A stretch of 64,000 nucleotides of DNA from Neisseriaceae bacterium (GCA_017991555.1 JAGOQM010000009.1:62001-126000); one strand, 5' to 3'; shown: positions 17,142 through 26,615, counted from the first letter of the stretch. Numbers and translations: made by a program. Notes: generated by a model from the sequence alone, not told the origin.

Positions 17142-17174
17142 AAGGCAACCTGAATGAATTCAGGTTGCCTTTTA
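17142..17174. terminator. Bidirectional terminator made of inverted AGGCAACCTGAA 12-mers
   Basis: AGGCAACCTGAA (17143-17154) and its exact reverse complement (17159-17170) flank TGAA, followed by TTTTAAAT on the plus strand. The 12-mer looks like a DNA-uptake-sequence dialect of Neisseriaceae, where inverted pairs commonly serve as terminators. Confidence 0.75.
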
Positions 17175-17351
17175 AATCTTACCTAACACAGGCACAGTAC
17201 GCCGTTAGCGCAGTGTGTTGCGGCCTAATCGTCCTCGTTCGGGGTCCAGGGTCGTCGTCCATGTGTTATCTAAATACTCTTAAAATAAAGCCAAATATTA
17301 TCATAATTTATTCAAAAATGACAAACTCGTCCGACATTTATCGCACTTTTA

Positions 17352-18542
17352 CTACAAAGTCCCGTATGAATGCAGGCCCGATAGGAAAATATTCACCCCA
17401 ATGAAGGCAAAGGCGGTAATGAATAGGCCAATAATCGCCCACCACGCCAAAATACGGCCGCGCCAGCCCGCCACTAGGCGTAAATGCAACCAAATGGCGT
17501 AGTTAAGCCACACGATGAGGGCCCAGGTTTCTTTCGGGTCCCAGCTCCAGTAACGGCCCCACGCATCGGCGGCCCAAAGCGCGCCCAATACGGTGGCAAT
17601 GGTAAAGAACAGGAAGCCCACGGCAATGGCTTTATACATTACTTCGTCGATGATTTCGGCAGAAGGCAAGAGGCTGCGGCCTTTGTTGTTCAATACCAGC
17701 AGTTCGGCAATCCCCAACATGGCGGCAATACAGAAGGCGCCATAGCCCACAAAGTTAGCCGGTACGTGAATTTTCATCCACCACGACTGTAGGGCGGGAA
17801 TCAGCGGTTGAATCTCATGCGCGTCTTTTTCGAAGCTGTACCACAACACAAAGCACATGGTCACCGACATGAACAAGTACACGAAGGCACCCAGGCGCTG
17901 TACCTTGAACTTGCCTTCATAGTATAAATACATCAAAGCCGTGATCACCATGAACAACACGAACACTTCGTACAGGTTCGACACGGGGATGTGGCCGGCG
18001 TCGGGGCGCAGCAAATAGCTTTCGTGCCAGCGCACCAATAGGCCGATCATGCCCATCGCCGCAGCGGCCCAGGCCATGCCCGTACCCATGCTCAACAGCA
18101 CGTTGCCAGAGGCCATTTCACCCGCTTTCGGGCGATTCACAAACAGGCCAATCAAATAGCAGCCAAACGCCAAGAAGGTCAGCGCCGACTGCCACATGAT
18201 GGCCGCTTGGCTAGACACCAAGTACTGTAAGAAGAAGTTGCTTTCGGCGTTGGCGATGGCGCCTTGATAGGAATACACCCCTAGGTAAGCGGCCAGCCCA
18301 CAAATGATGGTGAACAAGCGCAACGGCTTATCAAACCAGCCCAGTAGGATGATGCCCACGGTACTGCCCCACAGGATCGCCACTTCATACACGTCCATGT
18401 GGTGGGCAATGACTTTTTGCGCAAACAGCGCGGCGCCGATGATGAGGGCAGCAAACACCCAGTCAAACCAGGTTAACGACCCCAGTAACGACTTTTTGGT
18501 AAGCAGTGTGTGGGCCTGTGGTTTATTATTTTGGTTGGTCAT
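17352..18542 (-). CDS. ccsA: Cytochrome c biogenesis heme-handling protein CcsA (ResC)
   Basis: System II cytochrome c assembly protein, 396 residues with multiple transmembrane helices. It carries the tryptophan-rich WWD motif WGRYWSWDPKETWALIVWLNY that holds heme at the periplasmic face, and flanking histidines (HVPANFVGYG, HLRL) typical of axial ligands. With ResB it exports heme and attaches it to apocytochromes. Its start overlaps the end of resB by 17 bp, implying translational coupling. The order cytochrome c4 - resB - ccsA is conserved in Neisseriales. Naming varies (CcsA, CcsB or ResC). Confidence 0.93.
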   Translation of the reverse strand: MTNQNNKPQAHTLLTKKSLLGSLTWFDWVFAALIIGAALFAQKVIAHHMDVYEVAILWGSTVGIILLGWFDKPLRLFTIICGLAAYLGVYSYQGAIANAESNFFLQYLVSSQAAIMWQSALTFLAFGCYLIGLFVNRPKAGEMASGNVLLSMGTGMAWAAAAMGMIGLLVRWHESYLLRPDAGHIPVSNLYEVFVLFMVITALMYLYYEGKFKVQRLGAFVYLFMSVTMCFVLWYSFEKDAHEIQPLIPALQSWWMKIHVPANFVGYGAFCIAAMLGIAELLVLNNKGRSLLPSAEIIDEVMYKAIAVGFLFFTIATVLGALWAADAWGRYWSWDPKETWALIVWLNYAIWLHLRLVAGWRGRILAWWAIIGLFITAFAFIGVNIFLSGLHSYGTL

Positions 18543-20547
18543 GGTTTAAATCCTTAGCCAATTGGTTTAATTTTTCTGCGTGTTCCGGACATTCTTTATC
18601 TAAATCTCGAGCATGACGCGTGGCGCTCATGGCCATACGGACGCCATCTTTACCAAACCAGAGCCATAGGCGTTTTTCGCGCATATAGAACATAAAGATG
18701 GTGCCTAAAATCAACAATACGGAACCGACATACACCCACGTTTGACCGGGGGAGCGAGCCAATTGTAAGCCTGACGACTCTAATTGTTCAAAGTTTTCTA
18801 AATGCATATAAACCGGCGATTTAATTTCTTGCAATGCGGTTAGGGCCACAAACGCATTCACCACAAACTGACCGCGGCTGGCGTCGTTAGGCCAAATATC
18901 TTGGCCATTGGCGGTCATCGACACGTCCAGTAAGTCCGCCCCAACGCCGTGTAAAATGCTCACAAACAGCGCGCCCATGTCTTGCTGCTGCTCGGGCGGG
19001 ATGTTTTGCTTCACAAACTCATCAATGCCTAAATAGCCTTTATTCTCGACAAACAAACGCATCACGTTTTTCACCGCCAGAATAAACTGTGGGCGCATCC
19101 GCGGTTCCACCTTGGCGGTCGCGCGGTCAATCGCGGCGTTTAGCTGAGCCGGATCGGCCAGGCTTTTACGGAAGTTCATGAACGTATCGATGCTGCCTTC
19201 ACGGTCGGCGGGAATGCGCATCCAGTTATACGGCTCGCTCACCACGGTGCGCTCACCCAGAACAAAATAGTCTACGCCTTCTTGCGTGATCGGCAACATG
19301 TACTGCATGTATTCTTGCGCTTGACCTGCGGCATCCCGAATTTTATAGGTGATGCTGGGGCCAATATTGCTCATGGTTTTGTCTTTGGTCACCGCCCGCA
19401 CGTCTTTAATTTTTTCATTCAACGACCGTGCTTTGGGGTCTTTTTGATCAAAGTCTTCCACGTTGATCATGCTGAATTCGGCAAACTCAATGGTGTATTT
19501 TTGATCACCTAAGGTCAGCGGAAAGGCGTTCATCGAGGTGGCGTTCATCACCGTTGGCGCCAAGGCCGGCTGCTTTAAATCCCAGGTGCGTAGGTTCAGC
19601 TTGGAGCCGCCGTCGCCAAAGCTCGATTGGTAGATGGTGATGCCTTGCACCGTGAGCGGATGGTTCACGCGAATGGTGGCCTCATGCTTTTTACCACTTT
19701 CGGTTTCGGTCACCTCAATGTCACTGGCAAAGTTTTTCGGCATGCCGGTATTATAGTAATCGACGTGGAAATCTTTGAGCTTGACGGTAAACGGCAGCTC
19801 TTGCACAAAATAGCCTTTGTCGGCGTTCAAGAACACCACGTTGGCGCTGCCCCCTTCGGGCAACATCACGTCGCCACGAAACGATAGGGCATCAGGGCCA
19901 ATACGGCTTTCGGGCTTAAATTCACTGGCCAAGAGCGTGGTCGGGTCGGGCACCAAGCGCCCGGTTAACATGTTTATTTTTAACAACATATTACTATCGA
20001 TCAAACCACCCAGGCAAATCACCACCAAGGCGGCGTGGGCAAAAACATAGCCCAACTTGCTGGCACTGCCCTTTTTGGCCGCCACCAGAATGTCGCCGTT
20101 GTCCTGCACTTTTTCTTTGTAGCTAAACCCTTGCACTTCTAGGTATTGTTTGGCCACGGCGGGGGCTAAGGCACTGTCCAATACCACGGAGTGCTTCATG
20201 GCCTTCAGCGATTTTTCAGTCGCCTTAACGCGGTATGAGCGCATGTCTTTTAAAAACTGAGGCGTATTTCGGATCAAACACAGCGTCGTGGAAATCACCA
20301 AGAACAGCATGATTAACACAAACCATGCCGACGCATACACGTCATACAGGCCTAAGAATTTAAAAATTTCAAACCAGAACGGCCCAAATTTAAAGGCGTA
20401 ATCCGTCATGGCCTGAGCCTGTTGTAGAACGGTACCGATGACAGAAGCAATGCCCAATACTGTCAATAGTGCGACGGCAAAGCGCATAGAGCTTAAAAAC
20501 TCATAGACGGCTTTGCCCTTAAAAGAAGATTTTTTCGGTTTCATCAT
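18526..20547 (-). CDS. resB: Cytochrome c biogenesis protein ResB
   Basis: A 673-residue partner of CcsA in system II cytochrome c maturation. It has N-terminal transmembrane helices (FAVALLTVLGIASVIGTVLQQ split by a loop), a third after about residue 75, a large periplasmic domain, and a last helix near 620-640 (VGSVLLILGTIFMFYM). It channels heme together with CcsA and keeps apocytochrome thiols reduced. The gene lies 84 bp downstream of the cytochrome c4 gene, with a hairpin in the gap, and overlaps ccsA. Confidence 0.92.
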   Translation of the reverse strand: MMKPKKSSFKGKAVYEFLSSMRFAVALLTVLGIASVIGTVLQQAQAMTDYAFKFGPFWFEIFKFLGLYDVYASAWFVLIMLFLVISTTLCLIRNTPQFLKDMRSYRVKATEKSLKAMKHSVVLDSALAPAVAKQYLEVQGFSYKEKVQDNGDILVAAKKGSASKLGYVFAHAALVVICLGGLIDSNMLLKINMLTGRLVPDPTTLLASEFKPESRIGPDALSFRGDVMLPEGGSANVVFLNADKGYFVQELPFTVKLKDFHVDYYNTGMPKNFASDIEVTETESGKKHEATIRVNHPLTVQGITIYQSSFGDGGSKLNLRTWDLKQPALAPTVMNATSMNAFPLTLGDQKYTIEFAEFSMINVEDFDQKDPKARSLNEKIKDVRAVTKDKTMSNIGPSITYKIRDAAGQAQEYMQYMLPITQEGVDYFVLGERTVVSEPYNWMRIPADREGSIDTFMNFRKSLADPAQLNAAIDRATAKVEPRMRPQFILAVKNVMRLFVENKGYLGIDEFVKQNIPPEQQQDMGALFVSILHGVGADLLDVSMTANGQDIWPNDASRGQFVVNAFVALTALQEIKSPVYMHLENFEQLESSGLQLARSPGQTWVYVGSVLLILGTIFMFYMREKRLWLWFGKDGVRMAMSATRHARDLDKECPEHAEKLNQLAKDLNHDQPK

Positions 20548-20552
20548 AGCTC

Positions 20553-20588
20553 AAAAGAAAAAAAAGGGACGCTCATTCGCGACCCTTT
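20553..20588 (-). terminator. Hairpin with T-run between cytochrome c4 gene and resB
   Basis: On the minus strand AAAGGG...CCCTTT closes a loop and is followed by TTTTTTTTC, immediately before the resB start. It probably ends most cytochrome transcripts while letting some read into resB-ccsA. Confidence 0.6.
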
Positions 20589-20631
20589 CAATTATACCTG
20601 AAATAACTGGAATCAACTGGTTATCACTGGA

Positions 20632-21243
20632 TTATTCTAAACCTTGCACGTAGTTCGCCACCGCAGCGATCTCGTCATCGCTTAAGCGATTAGCAATGGG
20701 ATCCATCATGTTGTGCGATCGTTGGCCCGTTCTAAACGCCTTCATTTGCTCAACAATGTAATCGGCGTGCTGACCACCGATACGAGGATAAGTGTCCGGC
20801 ATGCCGGCACCGTTTGGCCCGTGACAAGACATACAGGCTGGGATTTTTTTATCCGCGACGCCGCCACGGTATACTTTTTTACCCAACGCCACATTCTTGT
20901 TTGGGTCTGTCTCACCAGGCTTGGCCTGTTGGTGTGAGAAGTACGTTGACACGTCCCAAATGTCTTGATCAGACAAACCTTGTACCATAGGCACCATGGT
21001 GGCTGACAGACCGGTCGTGCGTTTGCCATCTTTAATGGCAACCGTTTGGGCATGCAAATAAACCGCGTGCTGTGCTGCTACACGTGGGTAAATAGACAAG
21101 CCGCTGTTACCGTCTGCGGTATGGCAAGCCACACAAACAGTTTCGGCAATTTGCTTACCGCGGGCAATATCCCCTTTGGGTGTCGCGGCCAAAGCCACGC
21201 CAGACAACGCTAGTGACACAGCCACTAAGGTAAAACGTTTCAT
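20632..21243 (-). CDS. Diheme cytochrome c4
   Basis: Periplasmic electron carrier, 203 residues. Signal peptide 1-19 ends at ALA-A. Two c-type heme sites are present, Cys37-Val-Ala-Cys40-His41 and Cys137-Met-Ser-Cys140-His141, each followed by a half with axial-Met candidates (TMVPMVQGLS and MMDPIANRLSD). The two-domain layout is that of cytochrome c4, which feeds electrons from the bc1 complex to terminal oxidases. It is transcribed away from engB and lies upstream of the resB-ccsA genes that mature it. Confidence 0.92.
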   Translation of the reverse strand: MKRFTLVAVSLALSGVALAATPKGDIARGKQIAETVCVACHTADGNSGLSIYPRVAAQHAVYLHAQTVAIKDGKRTTGLSATMVPMVQGLSDQDIWDVSTYFSHQQAKPGETDPNKNVALGKKVYRGGVADKKIPACMSCHGPNGAGMPDTYPRIGGQHADYIVEQMKAFRTGQRSHNMMDPIANRLSDDEIAAVANYVQGLE

Positions 21244-21324
21244 GAAGCGCTCCTAATTAGCAATAGATGAAGCGTAAGTCAGACAACCTAACCTCAAAAT
21301 ACTCTCAAAATACTCAACTTAGCC

Positions 21325-21341
21325 TAGTTTAATCTAAACTA
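21325..21341. promoter_or_regulatory. Palindrome in the divergent cytochrome c4 / engB promoter region
   Basis: TAGTTTA-ATC-TAAACTA is a 7-bp inverted repeat in the AT-rich 149-bp gap between divergent genes. It could be an operator, but no matching regulator is known to me. Confidence 0.35.
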
Positions 21342-21392
21342 ACTCTATATAAACGTGATATTCTATACCAACTTCAATCAATTATTCTACCC

Positions 21393-22055
21393 ATGAGCCT
21401 ATTTCAAAACGCAAAATTTTTTACAACGGTCAATCATCTGAAAGATTTGCCGCCGACTTCTGCTGAAATCGCCTTTGTGGGCCGCAGTAATGCAGGTAAG
21501 TCTAGCGCCATTAATACACTCACCAATCACACTCGTTTGGCTTATGTATCAAAGACTCCGGGCCGTACCCAACACATCAATTTCTTTGAATTAAGAAACG
21601 GTCACTACATGGTTGACCTACCCGGCTACGGGTACGCTAAAGTGCCTGAGGCTATTAGGGCACACTGGGTTAATTTATTGGGGCAGTACTTGCAATCGCG
21701 TACTTCTTTGATTGGTCTGATCCTCATTATGGATGTACGCCACCCACTTCGAGAGCTGGATCAAAGAATGCTGGACTTTTTTGCCACCACCGGGCAACCG
21801 GTGCACATTCTGTTGTCCAAGTCTGATAAATTATCCAAGAATGACCAGATTAAAACCTTGTCTGCAGTCAAGAAAGCGTTAAAACCTTTCTCAGATCGTC
21901 AACAAGTGACCATTCAGTTGTTTTCTAGCCTCAAAAAACAGGGCATCGACGACGTCAACACCGTTGTCGAAGCCTGGTTTCAAGCGCACGATGCCGCCAT
22001 CAACGCCCAAACCGACGCTGAAACCGACGCTGAAACGGCCCCAGACGCCGAATAA
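21393..22055 (+). CDS. engB: Ribosome biogenesis GTPase EngB (YsxC/YihA)
   Basis: Essential GTPase of 220 residues needed for 50S subunit assembly. The G motifs are clear: GRSNAGKSS near residue 30 (P-loop), TPGRTQ (switch I), DLPGYG (G3) and LSKSDK (G4). The C-terminus carries a lineage-specific acidic tail with an imperfect TDAE repeat that is probably disordered. No good ribosome site precedes the ATG. It is divergent from the cytochrome c4 gene, as in other Neisseriales, and closed by a strong terminator. Confidence 0.93.
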   Translation: MSLFQNAKFFTTVNHLKDLPPTSAEIAFVGRSNAGKSSAINTLTNHTRLAYVSKTPGRTQHINFFELRNGHYMVDLPGYGYAKVPEAIRAHWVNLLGQYLQSRTSLIGLILIMDVRHPLRELDQRMLDFFATTGQPVHILLSKSDKLSKNDQIKTLSAVKKALKPFSDRQQVTIQLFSSLKKQGIDDVNTVVEAWFQAHDAAINAQTDAETDAETAPDAE

Positions 22056-22077
22056 GCCGGCCTGAAACCACGAAACA

Positions 22078-22113
22078 ACGCCCCTGCCGCTCACATGCGG
22101 CAGGGGCGTTTTG
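22078..22113 (+). terminator. Terminator after engB
   Basis: ACGCCCCTGCCGC with GCGGCAGGGGCGT, a 13-bp stem around TCACAT, then TTTTGT. Confidence 0.9.
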
Positions 22114-22150
22114 TCACTTTATCGTCCTAAGATGAGGCACCACGATCAAT

Positions 22151-22600
22151 TCATCCACGCGTCCAGTGCGATTCTAACGCCACGTTGGCCTCACGCAGTA
22201 AATTATAAATCGGGCAACGGGTGGCCACCGCCTCTTTTAACGCCTGTAAACGCTCGTCTGATTCATCGGTTTTAATCTGCACCGAAAAAATCAGGCTTTG
22301 AAAATGCGTGGACACGTCGGGCTCGCCCATGAGGCCGCGTAAATCAATCACCCCCTTAGTGTCAAACGACAGTGCACTAAACGCAAAATTCATTTCTTTG
22401 GCGATCAGCGGAATCATCACGCCCTTACAGCCGTTCAGCGACGCCACCAAATACTCCAAAGGATTAGGGCCTTGGTTGGCACCGCCTAAAACGGCGGGTT
22501 CATCCATCACCACGGGCGCAAAATCGCGAATTTGACTGTGGGTTTGTACGCCGGATTGCCAATGGCTACGGGCGGCAACGGCTAGTGTGTGGGTACTCAT
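22151..22600 (-). CDS. OsmC-family protein
   Basis: A 149-residue OsmC/Ohr-fold protein. The two family cysteines are in LNGCKGVM and ATRCPIYNLL; in characterised members this pair reduces organic hydroperoxides. The sequence order (DEPAVLGGANQGPNPLEYLVASLNGC) fits the YhfA-like OsmC branch rather than Ohr, whose substrate is undefined. The gene is single, with an ordinary ribosome site (GGAAACGAC) before the ATG. Confidence 0.85.
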   Translation of the reverse strand: MSTHTLAVAARSHWQSGVQTHSQIRDFAPVVMDEPAVLGGANQGPNPLEYLVASLNGCKGVMIPLIAKEMNFAFSALSFDTKGVIDLRGLMGEPDVSTHFQSLIFSVQIKTDESDERLQALKEAVATRCPIYNLLREANVALESHWTRG

Positions 22601-22714
22601 GTCGTTTCCTATCAGGGGATTTTATTGATTATTGTGTGGCTTCATATTAAAAGACATTAAGACGCCTGTCAATCTAGACGTCTATTTAAATTAATCCGCA
22701 CGGCCGTCACCGAC

Positions 22715-22743
22715 TTGACAGCGTTTAAACGTTTGATTTAACC
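22715..22743 (+). promoter_or_regulatory. Sigma-70-type promoter upstream of trpS leader
   Basis: A perfect TTGACA at 22715-22720 is followed by a 16-17-bp spacer and TTTAAC (4 of 6). A transcript would start near 22749. Confidence 0.55.
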
Positions 22744-22748
22744 TTAGT

Positions 22749-22902
22749 CTATGTTGATCCTACCCGCACACGCCCCCCTATTGTTTACTGCCCGTTGGCA
22801 AGGCCTGCACCTTTGAACCGTGCGGTCATCGTTTTGTGCGTGGTAGCCACCAAAGCTACTCACCGAATAAACAAAAAAACCGCCTGACAGGCGGTTTTTT
22901 TT
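22749..22902 (+). ncRNA. Candidate ~150-nt small RNA or trpS leader RNA
   Basis: Predicted from promoter to terminator. Possible pairings include CTGCAC/GTGCGG around CTTTGAACC, GTAGC/GCTAC, and a long-range CGCACA/TGTGCG. A 21-codon frame from ATG 22751 contains a single Trp codon and has no ribosome site, so classical Trp attenuation is weakly supported. It could be an independent small RNA (even a diverged 6S RNA) or a leader controlling trpS. I do not recognise a family. Confidence 0.35.
22873..22902 (+). terminator. Terminator between leader and trpS
   Basis: AACCGCC-TGACA-GGCGGTT hairpin followed by eight Ts, located before rather than after trpS. Confidence 0.85.
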
Positions 22903-22906
22903 ATGA

Positions 22907-23932
<1,026 letters not shown>

Positions 23933-23952
23933 AACTCACCCTAGACATGTTC

Positions 23953-23982
23953 AAGCCCAAGCACAACGCTTGGGCTTTTTTG
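23953..23982 (+). terminator. Terminator after trpS
   Basis: AAGCCCAAGC-ACAA-CGCTTGGGCTTTTTT hairpin, about 20 bp past the stop. Confidence 0.88.
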
Positions 23983-24013
23983 ATGCTGCCCCACAAACAG
24001 GCAGCGCACAAAC

Positions 24014-24040
24014 AAAAACCCGAGCCAGGCTCGGGTTTTA
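24014..24040 (-). terminator. Terminator after the site-2 protease gene
   Basis: AAAACCCGAGCC-AGGCTCGGGTTTT symmetric hairpin between convergent genes; usable in both directions. Confidence 0.82.
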
Positions 24041-24064
24041 ATCGGGGACAACCAAGACGCTGCG

Positions 24065-24715
24065 TCACATAAACATCTGTGGAATCAACAACGATAGGCT
24101 GCCAATCAACGCCACAATCGGCATCATGATTTTACCCAACAGGCCGGTAATCAATAAGCCCAAAATAATCCAGGTACCGTAAGGCTCAACCTTTTGAAAC
24201 TGCATCGACTGCTTGGCGGGCAAGAAAGTGTCTACAAAACGGCCACCGTCTAAAGGCAGAATCGGCAACATATTCAAGGCAAACAGCACCGCATTAATCA
24301 AAATGCCGTATTGCGCCATGCGGTATAAAGGCTCTTGATACTCGTAGCCAATGTGGGTCGACAGGCCCATCACCAAACCCCAAATCAAGGCCATCACCAG
24401 ATTAGATAACGGCCCCGCAATCGCCACCATGCGCATGCCGATGCGCATGTTTTTAAAGTTGCGGGTATTGATCGGCACCGGCTTGGCCCAGCCAAAAATA
24501 AACGGCGTCGCCATCAGGGTAATCAGCGGCACCAAAATGGTGCCCACTGGGTCGATGTGCTTTAATGGGTTAAGGGTTAGCCGCCCCAGCATTTGGGCGG
24601 TATTGTCACCATAGTGCTTGGCGGCATAGCCATGTGCCGCCTCATGGACGGTAATGGCCAGCAGTACCGGTAACAAGGCCAATAAAAAGACGCCTAAGTC
24701 AAAATTTTGAAACAT
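24065..24715 (-). CDS. Site-2 protease (M50) family membrane zinc metalloprotease
   Basis: A 216-residue polytopic inner-membrane protein. The zinc site is HEAAH at 24-28 within the first transmembrane helix, and the second ligand is in NMLPILPLDGGRFVD near 150. There is no PDZ domain, so it belongs to the short SpoIVFB-like branch rather than RseP. Its substrate is unknown. The gene begins the downstream end of a minus-strand cluster, 43 bp after yciO. Confidence 0.88.
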   Translation of the reverse strand: MFQNFDLGVFLLALLPVLLAITVHEAAHGYAAKHYGDNTAQMLGRLTLNPLKHIDPVGTILVPLITLMATPFIFGWAKPVPINTRNFKNMRIGMRMVAIAGPLSNLVMALIWGLVMGLSTHIGYEYQEPLYRMAQYGILINAVLFALNMLPILPLDGGRFVDTFLPAKQSMQFQKVEPYGTWIILGLLITGLLGKIMMPIVALIGSLSLLIPQMFM

Positions 24716-24758
24716 GATGGCGGTTCTCGCTCTGTGTCGTGGTTAAAATCAAGCAGGC

Positions 24759-25379
24759 TTATAGCCCAAAAATACTGCTGTCGCCCTTACCCTGACGCAC
24801 CAGCTCGATGCCGTCGGTCATGTCAATCACGGTGGTGGGCTCCATGCCACACCAGCCGCCGTCGATGATGACGTCCACGGCATGATCGAGCCGATCCTTA
24901 ATCTCATAAGGGTCGGTTAACGGGTCTTCGTCTTCGGGCAGCATTAAAGTACAAGACAGCATGGGCTCGCCTAAAGTTGCAATTAAGGCACGGGCAATGT
25001 CGTTGTCGGGTACCCGCAGGCCAATGGTGTTGCGCTTGGGGTGCTGGGTCCGGCGCGGCACTTCTTTGCTGGCCTGTAAAATAAAGGTGTAGCTGCCCGG
25101 CGTGGCCGCTTTGAGCATCCGGAACTGACTGTTGTCGACCTTGGCGTAGGTGCCTAGGTCGCTTAAGTCGGCACAAACCAAGGTTAAGTGATGCTTTAAA
25201 TCGATTTGGCGAATGGCCAGAATGCGGTTCATGGCGTCTTTATTGTCTAGGGCACAGCCTAGGGCATAACAAGAGTCGGTTGGGTACACCACCACACCGC
25301 CCTTTTTAATCACCTCTGCGGCCTGATCAATCAGGCGTTGCTGCGGGGTTTCTGGGTGAATCGATAAAAACAGTGCCAT
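24759..25379 (-). CDS. yciO: Sua5/YciO/YrdC-family protein (YciO type)
   Basis: A 206-residue protein with the YrdC-like fold that binds ATP, threonine and RNA. It closely follows the E. coli YciO pattern: opening SIHPETPQQRLIDQAAEVIK, PTDSCYALGCALDNK, KEVPRRTQHPKRNTIGLRVP and PTTVIDMTDG. YrdC/TsaC makes threonylcarbamoyl-AMP for the tRNA t6A modification. YciO proteins are related, but their activity in the cell is less certain. It sits 9 bp downstream of rnm, an arrangement also found in enterobacteria. Confidence 0.9.
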   Translation of the reverse strand: MALFLSIHPETPQQRLIDQAAEVIKKGGVVVYPTDSCYALGCALDNKDAMNRILAIRQIDLKHHLTLVCADLSDLGTYAKVDNSQFRMLKAATPGSYTFILQASKEVPRRTQHPKRNTIGLRVPDNDIARALIATLGEPMLSCTLMLPEDEDPLTDPYEIKDRLDHAVDVIIDGGWCGMEPTTVIDMTDGIELVRQGKGDSSIFGL

Positions 25380-25388
25380 AAGGCCTCC

Positions 25389-26219
25389 TTAATCAAACTG
25401 GGTCCAGATGGGCCGACAAATTTTCGGTAGCTCGGGCGGACAGCCCATTTTACGGCCACCTTCGCCTTGGGCATGAAAGTCACTGCCGGCGCTGGCATAC
25501 AGCTCAAACTTATCCGCCATCAGGGCAAAATTAATCACTTCGTTAAGACTGTGGCTGCCGCTGCTGACTTCAATGCCGGTGCCACCCGCCTCTTTAAACT
25601 CACGCACCAGCTCACGCAGCGCTGTGGCGCTGACGGTATAGCGCCCTGGGTGGGCAATCACGGCCATCCCACCGGCCTCGGTAATCACCCGCACGGTGTC
25701 TTCTAGCGTCGCCCAGTCGTGAGACACATAGCCTGGTTTGCCTTCGCCCAGATATTTTTTAAACGCTTGTTGCATGTGCTTCACGTGGCCCGCCTGCATT
25801 AAATAGCGCGCCATGTGGGCACGACCCACCATTTCGGGGTTGCTGGCCAATGCCAAAGCGCCCTCGTACAGGCCATCAATGCCTTTTTTGGCCAGCTTTT
25901 CTGAAATGCGGGCCAGTCGCTCGATGCGGCCAGAACGGACGCGGGCTTGATGCGCCAACAGGGCCTCGTTTTGATCATCAAAATTAAGGCCCACAATGTG
26001 GATGCTGCGCCCACGCCAGGTAATGGAGGCTTCGGTGCCATTGATAAAGCGCATGCCTAAGGCTTCGGCAGCGGTACGCGCTTCGGCAAGGCCTCCGGTG
26101 TGGTCATGGTCGGTCAACGACACCATGGTGGTGCCGTTCTCGTGGGCCATGGTCATCACTTCGCTGGGACGATGTGCCCCATCGGAAATGGTGGAGTGGC
26201 AGTGTAGGTCAACGCTCAT
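25389..26219 (-). CDS. rnm: PHP-domain phosphoesterase, RNase AM (YciV/TrpH)
   Basis: A 276-residue PHP-fold metal-dependent phosphoesterase. Metal ligands are visible in VDLHCHSTISDG, SLTDHDHTGG, the Glu of NGTEAS, VIAHPGRY and a C-terminal SGSDFHAQGEGG. Characterised relatives hydrolyse 3',5'-nucleoside bisphosphates and trim 5' ends of rRNA (RNase AM). It overlaps the preceding small gene by ATGA and precedes yciO by 9 bp, giving a tight operon. Confidence 0.9.
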   Translation of the reverse strand: MSVDLHCHSTISDGAHRPSEVMTMAHENGTTMVSLTDHDHTGGLAEARTAAEALGMRFINGTEASITWRGRSIHIVGLNFDDQNEALLAHQARVRSGRIERLARISEKLAKKGIDGLYEGALALASNPEMVGRAHMARYLMQAGHVKHMQQAFKKYLGEGKPGYVSHDWATLEDTVRVITEAGGMAVIAHPGRYTVSATALRELVREFKEAGGTGIEVSSGSHSLNEVINFALMADKFELYASAGSDFHAQGEGGRKMGCPPELPKICRPIWTQFD

Positions 26220-26395
26220 GGTTCGTCCTTAGCCGCAGCCGCGGCCACTAAGGCCTGCTGCTGGGCTTCGTAGGCCCTTTTTTCTTCGTAATAAGTGTCC
26301 CACACGCAGGGCGTACAACCGCTGCCGCAACAGGCCCACTCTTCTGGCGCAATCGGCTCAGCCAACAGCGGCGTTAAGGCAACAGGCTCACTCAT
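26216..26395 (-). CDS. Oxidoreductase-like small Cys-rich protein
   Basis: A 59-residue protein with the motif of the Oxidored-like N-terminal domain: PIAPEEWACCGSGCTPCVWD followed by TYYEEKRAYE. The four cysteines suggest metal or Fe-S binding; the family's role is not established. The start MSEPVALTPLL at 26395 was chosen because its ATGAGTGA overlaps the stop of the preceding S4 gene. At the other end its TGA overlaps the rnm ATG, so all three are translationally coupled. Confidence 0.8.
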   Translation of the reverse strand: MSEPVALTPLLAEPIAPEEWACCGSGCTPCVWDTYYEEKRAYEAQQQALVAAAAAKDEP

Positions 26396-26615
26396 CGAAT
26401 CCGGCTCGTACTTCAATCTGAAAGCCGTCACCGCTGACGATACTGCCGGCCAAAATTTTCGCGGTTTTGCGCAGTTCCAACACGCCGTTCACGTGTACCA
26501 TGCCTTCGGCCACCATCATTTTGCCTTGGCCGCCGGTTTCCGACACGCCCATCATCTTCAGTAAATTACACAAGGCCACATGGGGGTGGTCTTCTAAATA
26601 AAAAATCTCAGTCAT
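26388..26615 (-). CDS. S4-domain RNA-binding protein (YbcJ-like)
   Basis: A 75-residue protein consisting of one S4 RNA-binding domain: LEDHPHVALCNLLKMMGVS then GQGKMMVAEGMVHVNGVLEL and the closing RKTAKILAGSIVSGDG. Small stand-alone S4 proteins of the YbcJ type bind RNA and are thought to act around ribosomes or tRNA. It heads the coupled cluster S4 - Oxidored-like - rnm - yciO - M50 protease. A short GACATAAG/CTTATGTC hairpin (26637-26656) lies just upstream. Confidence 0.85.
   Translation of the reverse strand: MTEIFYLEDHPHVALCNLLKMMGVSETGGQGKMMVAEGMVHVNGVLELRKTAKILAGSIVSGDGFQIEVRAGFDE

Noticed and set aside
17175..17351. Possible tRNA-like or small RNA segment after ccsA
   Set aside because: Scattered GC stretches but no cloverleaf, no CCA-type end and no promoter/terminator pair around it.
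22751..22816. Trp attenuation leader peptide before trpS
   Set aside because: Only one Trp codon, no ribosome site and almost no untranslated leader; kept only as part of an unassigned RNA.
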